A stretch of DNA of 8,396 nucleotides from DAOTTW01 sp034437615 (GTDB lineage: Bacteria; Chloroflexota; Anaerolineae; Aggregatilineales; Phototrophicaceae), in assembly GCA_034437615.1 (NCBI GenBank), contig DAOTTW010000293.1, positions 1-8,396 of the forward strand. Direction: 5' to 3'. The notes below the pieces were generated by a model. The model did not search any database and was not told the DNA's origin. It saw nothing but the letters and a program-made list of their open reading frames with translations. Positions 1-6,657 of this stretch are shown here, in pieces; positions within the stretch are counted from its first letter, which is position 1; every line of letters starts with the position of its first letter. Position numbers and translations under genes: made by a program.

Positions 1-2
1 TT

Positions 3-785
3 GCCGCCTTATTCCAGGAGCAGGGATACTCAGGGCAATTCACGCTGGAGGCGACCAGCAACGAAGATGGCCTGGAGCGCCTGTGCCGTGCGTCGATTGA
101 TTTTGCGTACACGACGCGCAGTATCCGGGCTGACGAACGTGCTTCATGTGAAGAAAACGGCGTCGAGCCAATCGCGATACGTATTGGCACAGGTACAGCG
201 CTGACGGTGGTCGTCAACCCACTGAACAGCTTTGTAGATAACCTGACCGTGCAGGATTTGCGCGAAGCCCTGACGCTTGATCGCTGGTCGGATGTGAACC
301 CGAATTATCCATCGGTGGAAATTAGCCGCTTCTTGCCAGAGCCGGGTTCGGGTGCCTACAACCTGCTTGTGGATACGATCTTCAGCAACGACCCGACAGC
401 GCTCTTAGGCGTCAGCAAGACGCTGTTTGACTCCAGCAATGCCAACCTCGTTTGGGATTTGGCAAGCGATGAAAACGGTATCGCCGTGATCGACTTCGAT
501 TACTACCTGCAAAACAGGGCTATCTTACGTGGCCTGCCAATTGGCGGCATCGAACCCGTGCTGGAGAATATCGAAGGCCAAAACTATCCACTGGTGCGGC
601 CTGCCTTGCTGTATGCGAACCTTGACTGGGTGCGCCAGACGTTTGCGGTGAATGCTTTCCTGTCGTTTTATCTGGATCAAGCCGCCGATGTGATCGGTGA
701 CTATGGCTTCGAGCCGCTGAGTGCCTCCGCAGTGGATGAGGACCTGCGCGATTACATTTTGCGGGTTGGCGCTGTGCTGGAATAG
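3..785 (+). CDS. PstS-like phosphate ABC transporter substrate-binding protein, 5'-partial
   Basis: An open frame without stops runs from the left edge to a TAG at 783-785, giving 260 residues of a protein whose start lies outside the window. The family binds phosphate or a similar oxyanion outside the membrane and passes it to a PstCA-type permease. Features that match the PstS/PBP-like fold are: FQEQGY near the edge; LERLC followed by SIDFAYTTRSIRADE and a CEENG segment (the usual 'LCxGxxDI..ASRxI....C..NG' block); ALTVVVNPLN, the hinge strand; LTVQDLREAL; ISRFLPEPGSGAYN around residues 107-120, the anion-binding loop; and YPLVRP at about 195-200. A GTG at 207 would begin inside a beta strand and is not the true start. 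The normal length is about 320-360 residues, so roughly the first quarter is missing. No pstC, pstA or pstB follows: the next gene converges 26 bp away, so this is the last gene of its unit or stands alone. The exact ligand is inferred. Confidence 0.8.
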   Translation, partial: AALFQEQGYSGQFTLEATSNEDGLERLCRASIDFAYTTRSIRADERASCEENGVEPIAIRIGTGTALTVVVNPLNSFVDNLTVQDLREALTLDRWSDVNPNYPSVEISRFLPEPGSGAYNLLVDTIFSNDPTALLGVSKTLFDSSNANLVWDLASDENGIAVIDFDYYLQNRAILRGLPIGGIEPVLENIEGQNYPLVRPALLYANLDWVRQTFAVNAFLSFYLDQAADVIGDYGFEPLSASAVDEDLRDYILRVGAVLE

Positions 786-811
786 CTAGCCTGGCACAGC
801 TAACCGGAACC

Positions 812-1540
812 CTACGAACGACTGGCTACAGGCTGGTGGGATGCCCCCTGCACCTCTGTCAGCACGCGGTCGAAGGTTTCGCGGTCCTGTTGTGCGGATT
901 GCTTGAGTAGGTTCAGCACGTAGGCATAGCGCTCGTCCTCAGAGGCAGCTAACATAGCGGAATCCATCGGTGGAGCCAATTCGTGCGCCTGTAACTTTTC
1001 CAGCACACGCTGGGTCTTTGCGCGGTTGCGCCGCTGCGCGAGTGTGGCTAGCGCTTGCTCGTATTCGCTGAATTCCTTGAGTTGCTGCTGGATTTGCACG
1101 GCTTTCAGGCACGCTTCACAATATTCGACCACAATCTGATGTATGGTGGTCTCAAGTTTTGGCTCGGCACGTAGGTCACCGCGTACCAGCCAGTTCAAGT
1201 TGATGCTGAGTTCCTGGCAGAATTGCGCCAATTGGCTAATCAACGCCTTCAGGCCCGTTTCTGGCAGTGACAGCAGCCAATCCCGCAAACGTGGATTTGT
1301 GTGCAGATCGCGCTCAACCCAAATTTTGAAATCCGCCACCTCCGGCAGATAATCCGGGATGACAAGCTGATCGGTGCGCTTGCGCACGTTATCAAGCCAG
1401 TTGCGTGTATCGCGATAAGCCCGCGCAAGCAATGGCCCATCACCGATGCCCCGGTCGCGCAAGCGGTAGAGCAGCCATTCGGATGCGAGGGCCAGGGCAA
1501 TAGCGACGACGATAATTGCGAACACAAGAGCTAATGACAT
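812..1540 (-). CDS. Membrane-anchored hypothetical protein
   Basis: I do not recognise this 242-residue protein. The ATG at 1540 is chosen because AAGGA (1548-1552) lies 7 nt upstream; a TTG at 1567 in the same frame has no comparable support. Residues 3-20 are strongly hydrophobic and followed by Glu-Trp and basic residues (YRLRDR). This looks like one N-terminal membrane anchor with the rest probably cytoplasmic; there is no signal-peptidase-like site. The remainder is largely predicted helix, with charged Gln/Glu/Arg-rich stretches in the second half (for example IQQQLKEFSEYEQALATL) that could form coiled coil. It has a few cysteines (FCQEL, EYCEAC) but no CxxC motif. It is transcribed divergently from hemA and converges on the phosphate-binding protein gene, so neither neighbour is in an operon with it. 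Function is unknown; a scaffold or assembly role would be a guess. Confidence 0.7.
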   Translation of the reverse strand: MSLALVFAIIVVAIALALASEWLLYRLRDRGIGDGPLLARAYRDTRNWLDNVRKRTDQLVIPDYLPEVADFKIWVERDLHTNPRLRDWLLSLPETGLKALISQLAQFCQELSINLNWLVRGDLRAEPKLETTIHQIVVEYCEACLKAVQIQQQLKEFSEYEQALATLAQRRNRAKTQRVLEKLQAHELAPPMDSAMLAASEDERYAYVLNLLKQSAQQDRETFDRVLTEVQGASHQPVASRS

Positions 1541-1547
1541 GGCGGTA

Positions 1548-1552
1548 TCCTT
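1548..1552 (-). promoter_or_regulatory. Ribosome binding site deciding the start of the 812-1540 gene
   Basis: Read on the minus strand this is AAGGA, 7 nt before the ATG at 1538-1540. It favours that start over the in-frame TTG nine codons upstream and places the hydrophobic anchor right at the N-terminus. Confidence 0.6.
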
Positions 1553-1601
1553 ACTCGTGGCAGTCAACGATGGAACTTAAGCCAGTTGGCGACATTCATG
1601 C

Positions 1602-1607
1602 ATTATA
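1602..1607 (-). promoter_or_regulatory. Candidate -10 box for the 812-1540 gene
   Basis: On the minus strand these bases are a perfect TATAAT, about 60 nt upstream of the chosen start codon. At 17 bp further upstream the hexamer is TGATGT, a poor -35 match. The assignment rests on the -10 alone and assumes a sigma-70-type consensus. Confidence 0.35.
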
Positions 1608-1687
1608 CTGGATTTTAGCCTTGCACATCAGGAACGCTTTAGATAAGCTGTATCTGCATTTCTGAACGTAATTTCTACTGTGATACG

Positions 1688-1713
1688 GCGTAAAAGTTGG
1701 CGTGACTTTACGC
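1688..1713. promoter_or_regulatory. Inverted repeat in the hemA leader, possible operator
   Basis: GCGTAAA (1688-1694) is matched by TTTACGC (1707-1713), a perfect 7-bp dyad. Allowing one bulged A at 1695, GT/AC continues the stem inward. It lies about 100 bp before the hemA start. It is not followed by a T-run, so a protein-binding site is more likely than a terminator. The cognate regulator cannot be named. Confidence 0.35.
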
Positions 1714-1813
1714 TTAACCCAACCAATCATTGTGGTTATGTAGCAACTCGCAGGCTTGATCACAACACAGCATCATGAACATAAGATAACATAGATCGCA
1801 TCGGGGGGAAAAC

Positions 1814-3181
1814 GTGCCAATCCTATTACTTGGCATGAGCCACCAAACAACACCTGTTGAGCTACGCGAGAAGTTTTACATACAGGAAAACGCGCTCAAA
1901 TACACCATGCAAGCGGTGCGCAATTTCAGCAGCCAAATCGAAGAATGCATTATCATCTCCACCTGCAACCGTTTAGAACTGTACTGCGTCGGTATGCAGC
2001 CCGCACAGCTAAAAAGCGCACTCATGGCGTTTCTGGCGCAGCATTACGCGGTTGCGGCTGCTGACCTTGAGCCATATTGTTACGTCCGTCAGGATGCACA
2101 CGCCGTTGAACACCTGATGCGCGTGGTGACGGGCTTAGAATCGTTGGTGCTGGGCGAGGATCAAATTCTCGGCCAGGTGACGAAAGCCAGCCAGATAGCA
2201 ATCGCGGGGCAGTCTTCAGGTGCATTGCTGAACCGCCTGTTTTCGTCCGCCAGTCACGTCGGCAAGCGTGCACGCACCGAAACGGACATCAACCGTTACA
2301 CGACCTCGGTCAGCCATGCCGCCGCCCACCTCATCCGTCAGCATTGCGGCGATGTCAGCAAGCTGCGGGTGCTGCTGCTGGGTGCTGGTGAAATGGCTGA
2401 GATTGCGGCAAAAGCGATGATGATGCAGGGGTTTCAGGGCTTGATAATCGCTAACCGCACCTTTGAACGAGCGCAAGCCCTTGCGAGCAAGGTCAGTGGC
2501 AGCGCGATTCGCTGGCCGCAGGTGTATCAGCAGATAGCGCAGGTCGATGTCGTGCTGACCGCGACCGGTGCGCCCCACACCGTCCTGCACGCGCAAGACC
2601 TGCAACCGATCCTGGAACAGCGCAACGGTGGGCCGGATTTGCTGATGGTTGATGTGTCGGTGCCGCGTAACATTGAACCGATGATTGACCAATTGGAACG
2701 GGTGCGCGTTTTCGATATTGATGCGCTGCAACGTGTGCTGGATGACAATATGGCGCAGCGCCAAGCTAATGTGCCGAGCGTAGAATTTATCATCGAGCAG
2801 GAGCTAGCGAATTTTATGCGCTGGTGGCAGGAGCGCGAGGCCGTACCGACTATCGACGCGCTGCGCACGAAGATCAAACAGATGGCGGCGGATGAACTGG
2901 ACATTGCGCTATCGCGCCTGTCTTACCTGGATGAACATGAACATGAGGTCATCAAAAAACTGCTGCATCGGGTTGTCAACAAGATGTTGCATCAGCCCAC
3001 CGTAAGCCTGCGCCAACATGCGTCAATGGTGGATTACGACGGCTTTGCGCAGACGTTGCGCGAAATCTTCGATTTGCCTGCTGAGCAAACCGCAGCCGAG
3101 GCCGCGCAAGCGGATGACCCGCAACCATTCACAGCCACAACGCCCTACGCATTAACCAATGGCACGCGCAGCAAGCATTAG
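1814..3181 (+). CDS. hemA: Glutamyl-tRNA reductase
   Basis: This enzyme reduces the glutamyl group of Glu-tRNA(Glu) with NADPH to glutamate-1-semialdehyde, the first committed step of tetrapyrrole synthesis by the C5 pathway in the cytoplasm. The start is GTG at 1814, with GGGGGGA at 1803-1809 as ribosome binding site; it gives the family N-terminus MPILLLGMSHQTTPVELRE. The catalytic domain shows STCNRLELY with nucleophile Cys51, and HLMRVVTGLESLVLGEDQ around 100-117, where His100 matches the conserved active-site histidine. GAGEM at 190-194 starts the Rossmann NADPH-binding domain, followed by ANRTFERA. The last part is a long helical dimerisation region, and the extreme C-terminus (QAADDPQPF onwards) is a loosely conserved tail. 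At 455 residues it is complete and of usual length. No other hem gene is present in the window, so it appears to be a single-gene unit. A Thr-Asn-Gly-Thr tail motif has no known meaning. Confidence 0.97.
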   Translation: MPILLLGMSHQTTPVELREKFYIQENALKYTMQAVRNFSSQIEECIIISTCNRLELYCVGMQPAQLKSALMAFLAQHYAVAAADLEPYCYVRQDAHAVEHLMRVVTGLESLVLGEDQILGQVTKASQIAIAGQSSGALLNRLFSSASHVGKRARTETDINRYTTSVSHAAAHLIRQHCGDVSKLRVLLLGAGEMAEIAAKAMMMQGFQGLIIANRTFERAQALASKVSGSAIRWPQVYQQIAQVDVVLTATGAPHTVLHAQDLQPILEQRNGGPDLLMVDVSVPRNIEPMIDQLERVRVFDIDALQRVLDDNMAQRQANVPSVEFIIEQELANFMRWWQEREAVPTIDALRTKIKQMAADELDIALSRLSYLDEHEHEVIKKLLHRVVNKMLHQPTVSLRQHASMVDYDGFAQTLREIFDLPAEQTAAEAAQADDPQPFTATTPYALTNGTRSKH

Positions 3182-3264
3182 ACAGACAGCGTAGACACAC
3201 ACCCTTCTTGCCGACAGAGCGTATGTATGCACGTAACGGTTCAGCCTGCGTGTGCGCTGGCGTG

Positions 3265-5454
3265 TCAACCTGTATCGTGTGGTAGCGTTGGTTGGGGTAG
3301 GGCGTGCTGTTGCTGTTGCTGTCGGTAATGGCGCAAGGGGCGCAGCGCGATGCCAAGCCCGCCGATAAAGCCCACCGCATTCGCAAGCACGGCTGCCGCC
3401 AACCCGACCGGTAAAAGCGCCAGCGCCATCGCTGCGCCACCCGTGCCCATGACGATGCCGAGAATCTGATAGGTATTCTGGCGATAGTGGCGGCCCATGC
3501 GCAGCAAAAACGGCAACTGTTGCAAATTGCCATCCATCAGCACAATACGCGCCGTGTCCATCGCCGCATGTGAGGCACCGGATAGCGACACCGAGACCTG
3601 CGCCTTGCTCAGCGCGATGGCGTCGTTGATGCCGTCACCGACGTAACATACCGTGCGGCCCTCTGCGATCAGTGCGTCGATAATGGCGGCTTTGTCCTGT
3701 GGCAGCGCTTCGGCGTAGTATGTATGCACACCGAGCGCCTCAGCGAGTTGGCGCGTGCTGCTTTCACGGTCACCGGAGAGGATGATCGTTTCTTGAATGC
3801 CAAGCGCGGATAACGCGCCCAACACATCCGCTGCTTCGGGCCGCAGTGTTGCCTGAAGCTCGATAGAGCCGATAACCACGCCAGCAACCGCCACAAACAC
3901 CAGTGAGTTGCCCTGCGCCGCTTGCGTGTCATGGTCATGATGGCTTGATGCTGCGTCAAGTGTAGCGCTGTGGATGTCTGCCGCTTGCATGAAGCGGGCG
4001 CTGCCCACGTGCACCTGCTGCCCGTCGATCTGTACTGCCAGGCCCATGCCCACCGCATAATGCACCTGCGTCACCGCAAATGTGGCCAGATTGAGCGCGT
4101 TTGCGGCGGTGCAGATGGCATCTGCGATGGGGTGCTGCTGGTTCTGCTCCGCAGAGGCCGCTAAACGCAACACATCAGCCTGTGCATAATCCCCGCTTGT
4201 GTGCACGCCGATCACCTGTAGCTCCGTTGTCGTCAGCGTGCCCGTCTTATCGAAAACGATGGTATCCACCTGTTGCAGATAATCCAGGGCGCGGGCGTCC
4301 TTCACCAAAATGCGCTGATCCGAGAACATGTAGAAGTAATTGAGTGCGCTGACCGAGACGAGGATGGCCCCTTTCATCTTCGGGTGTGCGACCATAAAGG
4401 CGGTTGCAGCGCCCAGGCCCCATGTCGGTAGCAGGAAGGCGCTGATCGCTAACGTGGGCATGATGCTGTGGTTCACCACGTCCTCAATCCAGAGTTCAGC
4501 GCGGGCCTTTGTCGCCAGGCTGCGATTCAGGATGTCGCCAATTTGGGCGACGACGGTTTCATCACCAGCATGTTCGACAGCGATCTGTAATTCACCGCTG
4601 CTGACGTTGGTCATGGCGAAAACCGTATCACCAACACCCACACTGACCAACTGCGCTTCGCCCGTGAGCGCCCGCTGATCGACCAACGCAGACCCGGCGA
4701 CGACTTGCCCATCTGCGGGGATCATCTCGCCCGTGACGACCAGCACCGTATCACCGGGGCGCAGCGCTGAGAACGGCACTTCAATTGTATTGGTGGCATT
4801 GTTGGCATTGTTGGCGCTGATGGCGCTGGTGGCGCTGGTGGCATTGGTGGCATTGGTGGCATTGGTGGCAGCCAGAACACGCACCATACGCGGATGCTGC
4901 TTGAACATGTGTACGATGCGCGTTGAAGTCTCGCCTTTGGCGCGGGCTGTCGTCAGGATCGAGGTATTGGCCAACAGTTGTATCGTTGCGGCAACAGGCA
5001 GATTGCCCGTCATGATGAGCAGCAAAAATGAAGCGCTGGTCAGCAGATACCCATTCGGTGAACCGCGCTGCAAGCCTGTGATGGCCCTGCGAAACGGGTA
5101 CTGTGCGGCATAGAGTAGCAGCCCCAGCGCGGCCACGTTTGCCAATGGCAAAAAGGGCGCAAGGCCCAGCGATAGCAAGAGGGCGCTGCTGGATGAGAGA
5201 ATGCGCCGCTGCGATGCCTGCGCGATGGCGGCAACCTGGGCTGCGTCTTCGTCGCTATCGCCAGTGAGCAAGACATCAGCGCCGCTATTGACCAATGCCA
5301 GCTTATCCACCAGCCGCCGCCGCCTGAACGCAGGTATCAGCAGCACCGCTGCATCTGTGCGCTTGCCTACTGGCGCATCGTCGGCTGGTTCGGGCTGTTC
5401 AAGCGCTGCTGCGGCTGATTTGTTGCGTGCTCGTAGATACCTGTAAATCTGCAT
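3265..5454 (-). CDS. Divergent P1B-like heavy-metal P-type ATPase
   Basis: This 729-residue membrane pump would use ATP to move a cation. Visible in order: a charged N-terminus without a CxxC metal-binding domain; hydrophobic segments at roughly 88-115 and 135-165; an actuator domain with PGDTVLVVTGEMIPADG and TGEA (264-267, usually TGES); a membrane pair at about 330-380; DKTGTLT with phosphorylated Asp402; the P1B hallmark HP at 441-442; GMG at 469-471; SGDR at 560-563; GDGIND at 606-611; two final membrane helices; and a Gln-rich tail (RQQQQQH). Three things are odd. The intramembrane CPC site is apparently HPK (357-359), the whole protein has only two cysteines (448 and one in TVCYVGD), and residues 196-222 are an Ala-Thr-Asn repeat insert. 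A His cluster HHDHD lies at 505-509. The start ATG is 3 nt after the sulfotransferase stop, with only a distant GGCGG as ribosome binding site, which suggests coupled translation. The transported ion cannot be assigned. Confidence 0.9.
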   Translation of the reverse strand: MQIYRYLRARNKSAAAALEQPEPADDAPVGKRTDAAVLLIPAFRRRRLVDKLALVNSGADVLLTGDSDEDAAQVAAIAQASQRRILSSSSALLLSLGLAPFLPLANVAALGLLLYAAQYPFRRAITGLQRGSPNGYLLTSASFLLLIMTGNLPVAATIQLLANTSILTTARAKGETSTRIVHMFKQHPRMVRVLAATNATNATNATSATSAISANNANNATNTIEVPFSALRPGDTVLVVTGEMIPADGQVVAGSALVDQRALTGEAQLVSVGVGDTVFAMTNVSSGELQIAVEHAGDETVVAQIGDILNRSLATKARAELWIEDVVNHSIMPTLAISAFLLPTWGLGAATAFMVAHPKMKGAILVSVSALNYFYMFSDQRILVKDARALDYLQQVDTIVFDKTGTLTTTELQVIGVHTSGDYAQADVLRLAASAEQNQQHPIADAICTAANALNLATFAVTQVHYAVGMGLAVQIDGQQVHVGSARFMQAADIHSATLDAASSHHDHDTQAAQGNSLVFVAVAGVVIGSIELQATLRPEAADVLGALSALGIQETIILSGDRESSTRQLAEALGVHTYYAEALPQDKAAIIDALIAEGRTVCYVGDGINDAIALSKAQVSVSLSGASHAAMDTARIVLMDGNLQQLPFLLRMGRHYRQNTYQILGIVMGTGGAAMALALLPVGLAAAVLANAVGFIGGLGIALRPLRHYRQQQQQHALPQPTLPHDTG
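4789..4869. repeat. Nine tandem 9-bp repeats inside the P-type ATPase gene
   Basis: Nine head-to-tail units of the plus-strand consensus ATTGGTGGC occupy 81 bp. Exact consensus copies are units 1, 7, 8 and 9; units 2-3 are ATTGTTGGC, unit 4 is GCTGATGGC and units 5-6 are GCTGGTGGC. In the gene's frame each unit encodes Ala-Thr-Asn or a variant (ATS, AIS, ANN). The array adds 27 residues (196-222) between RMVRVLA and the TIEVPFSALRPGD strand, in what is normally a short turn of the actuator domain. Because the unit is a multiple of three, changes in copy number keep the frame. Confidence 0.95.
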
Positions 5455-5457
5455 CTG

Positions 5458-6375
5458 TTATGTTGCCGCCTGTAATGCCTGTCGTCCGGTTTCCAGCCAG
5501 CGTACACAATCCGCTGTGAGCACACGCGCTGCTGCTGCTGTGTATAGCTTCAGGTCGTCGTCCGTCAGCACGTCGCGCCAACGGCCATTCGTGCCCTTGT
5601 GGAAAAACACCTGTGAGCCATCCTGATATTGTGTGGCAGCAGGCTTGAGCATGTCGCTTTTGGCACGCATGTTATCAATGTGTGTTGACTCGCGGATTTG
5701 CCGCACGAAGCCCGCGCTGACCTCGATGCCGAGAAATGCTGCAACGCGCCGGATTTCGTCCTCGGTGCGTGCCAGCAGGTCGTTGTAATGTACGAAGTGA
5801 ATATTCGGCAGATGCTTGTAATCCCACCAGGATTGCATGTGGTAGAGCGTGCCCACACGCGGGTAGCCTTCGCTCATCCAGGGGAACGCGCCGCGTGTCA
5901 TCCAATCGCGCCAGAATTCGCGGGGGTCGTCCGGGCACTTCGGGAAACCCTGGCCGTTTGAGTTGGCGTCAAGCTCTTCGATGTAAGCCTGCGTGAAATT
6001 GCGATAGAAGTAAAACAGCGCCATGAACACATCACGGGCATCTCGCCCGACCACCACATAGCGCACCTGTGGATGATAGGGTAGGGCATCCAGCGGCAGA
6101 TGCGTCTTGATGCAGCGCCGATGGGTTTGCGCCTCTATTAAGCCGATGACCTGTTCTGTCGTGCGGCTGTGATGATCCAGCCAGGGCGAAAAGTCATCAA
6201 TCGGGCGGTATTGCAGGTCAGCAAAGATCAGGTGCATGATAAGGGTCTGCATCCAAGTCGTGCCGGATTTTGGCGACGTGGAGATGATGATGTCGTCGTT
6301 ACGCGGTGTGTAATATTGCCAGCGTGTACTGTCGAACTGCGGCGTCTGCATAATGTGCTTCGTTTGCGGTAACAT
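5458..6375 (-). CDS. PAPS-dependent sulfotransferase family protein
   Basis: A 305-residue cytosolic sulfotransferase-fold protein that would transfer sulfate from PAPS to an acceptor hydroxyl or amine. The 5'-phosphosulfate loop is PKSGTTW at 35-41. KTHLP carries the probable catalytic base His92. The 3'-phosphate-binding segment is GRDARDVFMALFYF at 110-123, and the C-terminal PAPS loop is FFHKGTNGRW at 257-266. The start ATG at 6375 has GAGAGG 6 nt upstream and gives the standard family length. The frame stays open further upstream, but that extension runs through a palindromic intergenic repeat and is not protein-like. In family members the 3'-phosphate segment usually has Ser where this protein has Ala119 (RDxRDVxxS), a change near the cofactor. 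The ATPase gene begins 3 nt after the stop, suggesting an operon. The acceptor is unknown; lipid, polysaccharide and small-molecule substrates are all possible. Confidence 0.92.
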   Translation of the reverse strand: MLPQTKHIMQTPQFDSTRWQYYTPRNDDIIISTSPKSGTTWMQTLIMHLIFADLQYRPIDDFSPWLDHHSRTTEQVIGLIEAQTHRRCIKTHLPLDALPYHPQVRYVVVGRDARDVFMALFYFYRNFTQAYIEELDANSNGQGFPKCPDDPREFWRDWMTRGAFPWMSEGYPRVGTLYHMQSWWDYKHLPNIHFVHYNDLLARTEDEIRRVAAFLGIEVSAGFVRQIRESTHIDNMRAKSDMLKPAATQYQDGSQVFFHKGTNGRWRDVLTDDDLKLYTAAAARVLTADCVRWLETGRQALQAAT

Positions 6376-6381
6376 GCGGCA

Positions 6382-6387
6382 CCTCTC
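6382..6387 (-). promoter_or_regulatory. Ribosome binding site deciding the sulfotransferase start
   Basis: The minus-strand sequence is GAGAGG, with a 6-nt spacer to the ATG at 6373-6375. It supports the 305-residue product over longer in-frame versions that read through the upstream palindromic element. A TATTAT at 6393-6398 lies just upstream, but it would leave only a very short leader and has no good -35, so no promoter is assigned. Confidence 0.65.
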
Positions 6388-6451
6388 ATCGCATAATATG
6401 GCAGATTTTAGCTTGAAGCGCATAAGAGGGCAACAGTTTATAAGCGTAACT

Positions 6452-6587
6452 ACTTGGCCCTCACCCCAAACCCCTCTCCCGAACGTGCCTTTGGCACTGG
6501 GAGAGGGGCTTTTAACAGCGTACCTCCCCCTCTCCATTGTTGTCTGGGTATGATGGGAGAGGGGGAATGAGGGGGTGAGGGCCAAGT
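6452..6587. mobile_element. MITE-like palindromic intergenic element
   Basis: This 136-bp element is bounded by perfect 16-bp inverted repeats: ACTTGGCCCTCACCCC at 6452-6467 and its reverse complement at 6572-6587. With small gaps the similarity between the ends continues inward to about 6480 and 6555, through CCCCTCTCCC on the left and GGGAGAGGGGG on the right. Two internal hairpins lie between. It has no coding capacity for a transposase. The composition (CCCTCACCCC, CCCCTCTCCC) differs sharply from the flanks and is familiar from dispersed repeats in several environmental bacterial phyla. I see no clear target-site duplication. It sits between the downstream response regulator gene and the sulfotransferase gene. 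Whether it moves by a transposase acting in trans or is a REP-like repeat cannot be decided from one copy. Confidence 0.75.
6471..6508. repeat. Strong hairpin inside the palindromic element
   Basis: CCCCTCTCCC (6471-6480) pairs perfectly with GGGAGAGGGG (6499-6508), and a second perfect stem GTGCC/GGCAC (6485-6489/6493-6497) closes a TTT loop. On the plus strand it is followed by CTTTTAA, so as RNA it resembles a rather weak intrinsic terminator in that direction. A second hairpin follows, CCCCCTCTCC at 6526-6535 with GGAGAGGGGG at 6556-6565. Confidence 0.7.
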
Positions 6588-6657
6588 TGCGGGCAAAACA
6601 TGCCTGCCTGAGTAGTTGCAGATAAACCCACAGCTTTCTGCTGATATGCTATATAGC

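Larger units (their letters stand above)
1541..1813. other. Divergent intergenic region upstream of hemA
   Basis: This 273-bp gap separates the minus-strand membrane protein gene from hemA. It is visibly more AT-rich than the genes and contains no convincing ORF. It holds the TATAAT noted for the leftward gene and several short inverted repeats: AGATA/TATCT at 1641-1645 and 1651-1655, GCGTAAA/TTTACGC at 1688-1694 and 1707-1713, and AACCA/TGGTT at 1721-1725 and 1733-1737. A TTGATC at 1756-1761 could be part of a rightward promoter, but the spacing to the AT-rich ATAAGATAAC segment is not ideal. I see no riboswitch that I recognise. Confidence 0.5.

Noticed and set aside
1..204. Plus-strand frame of 67 residues at the left edge
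   Set aside because: It overlaps the phosphate-binding protein, whose own frame stays open to the edge and carries the family motifs; the 67-residue product is basic, Arg-rich shadow sequence.
3182..3264. Bidirectional terminator between hemA and the ATPase gene
   Set aside because: Only short imperfect dyads (such as CAGC/GCTG) are present and no T-run follows on either strand.
4789..4869. CRISPR array
   Set aside because: The 9-bp units are contiguous, without spacers, and are in frame within a conserved coding sequence.
4733..5113. Plus-strand frame of 126 residues with a Leu/Val/Ala repeat resembling a membrane segment
   Set aside because: The apparent hydrophobic repeat is the antisense translation of the 9-bp repeat inside the ATPase gene; the opposite frame has all conserved ATPase motifs.
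6376..6585. N-terminal extension of the sulfotransferase to 375 residues
   Set aside because: The added residues are translated from the palindromic element and are Pro/Gly-rich low-quality sequence; the ATG at 6375 has a good ribosome binding site and gives the family length.
6448..6617. AACTACT (6448-6454) and AGTAGTT (6611-6617) as outer ends of a larger element
   Set aside because: The 7-bp match is short, the left copy overlaps the perfect terminal repeat, and the right copy lies 24 bp beyond the other end; chance is a sufficient explanation.
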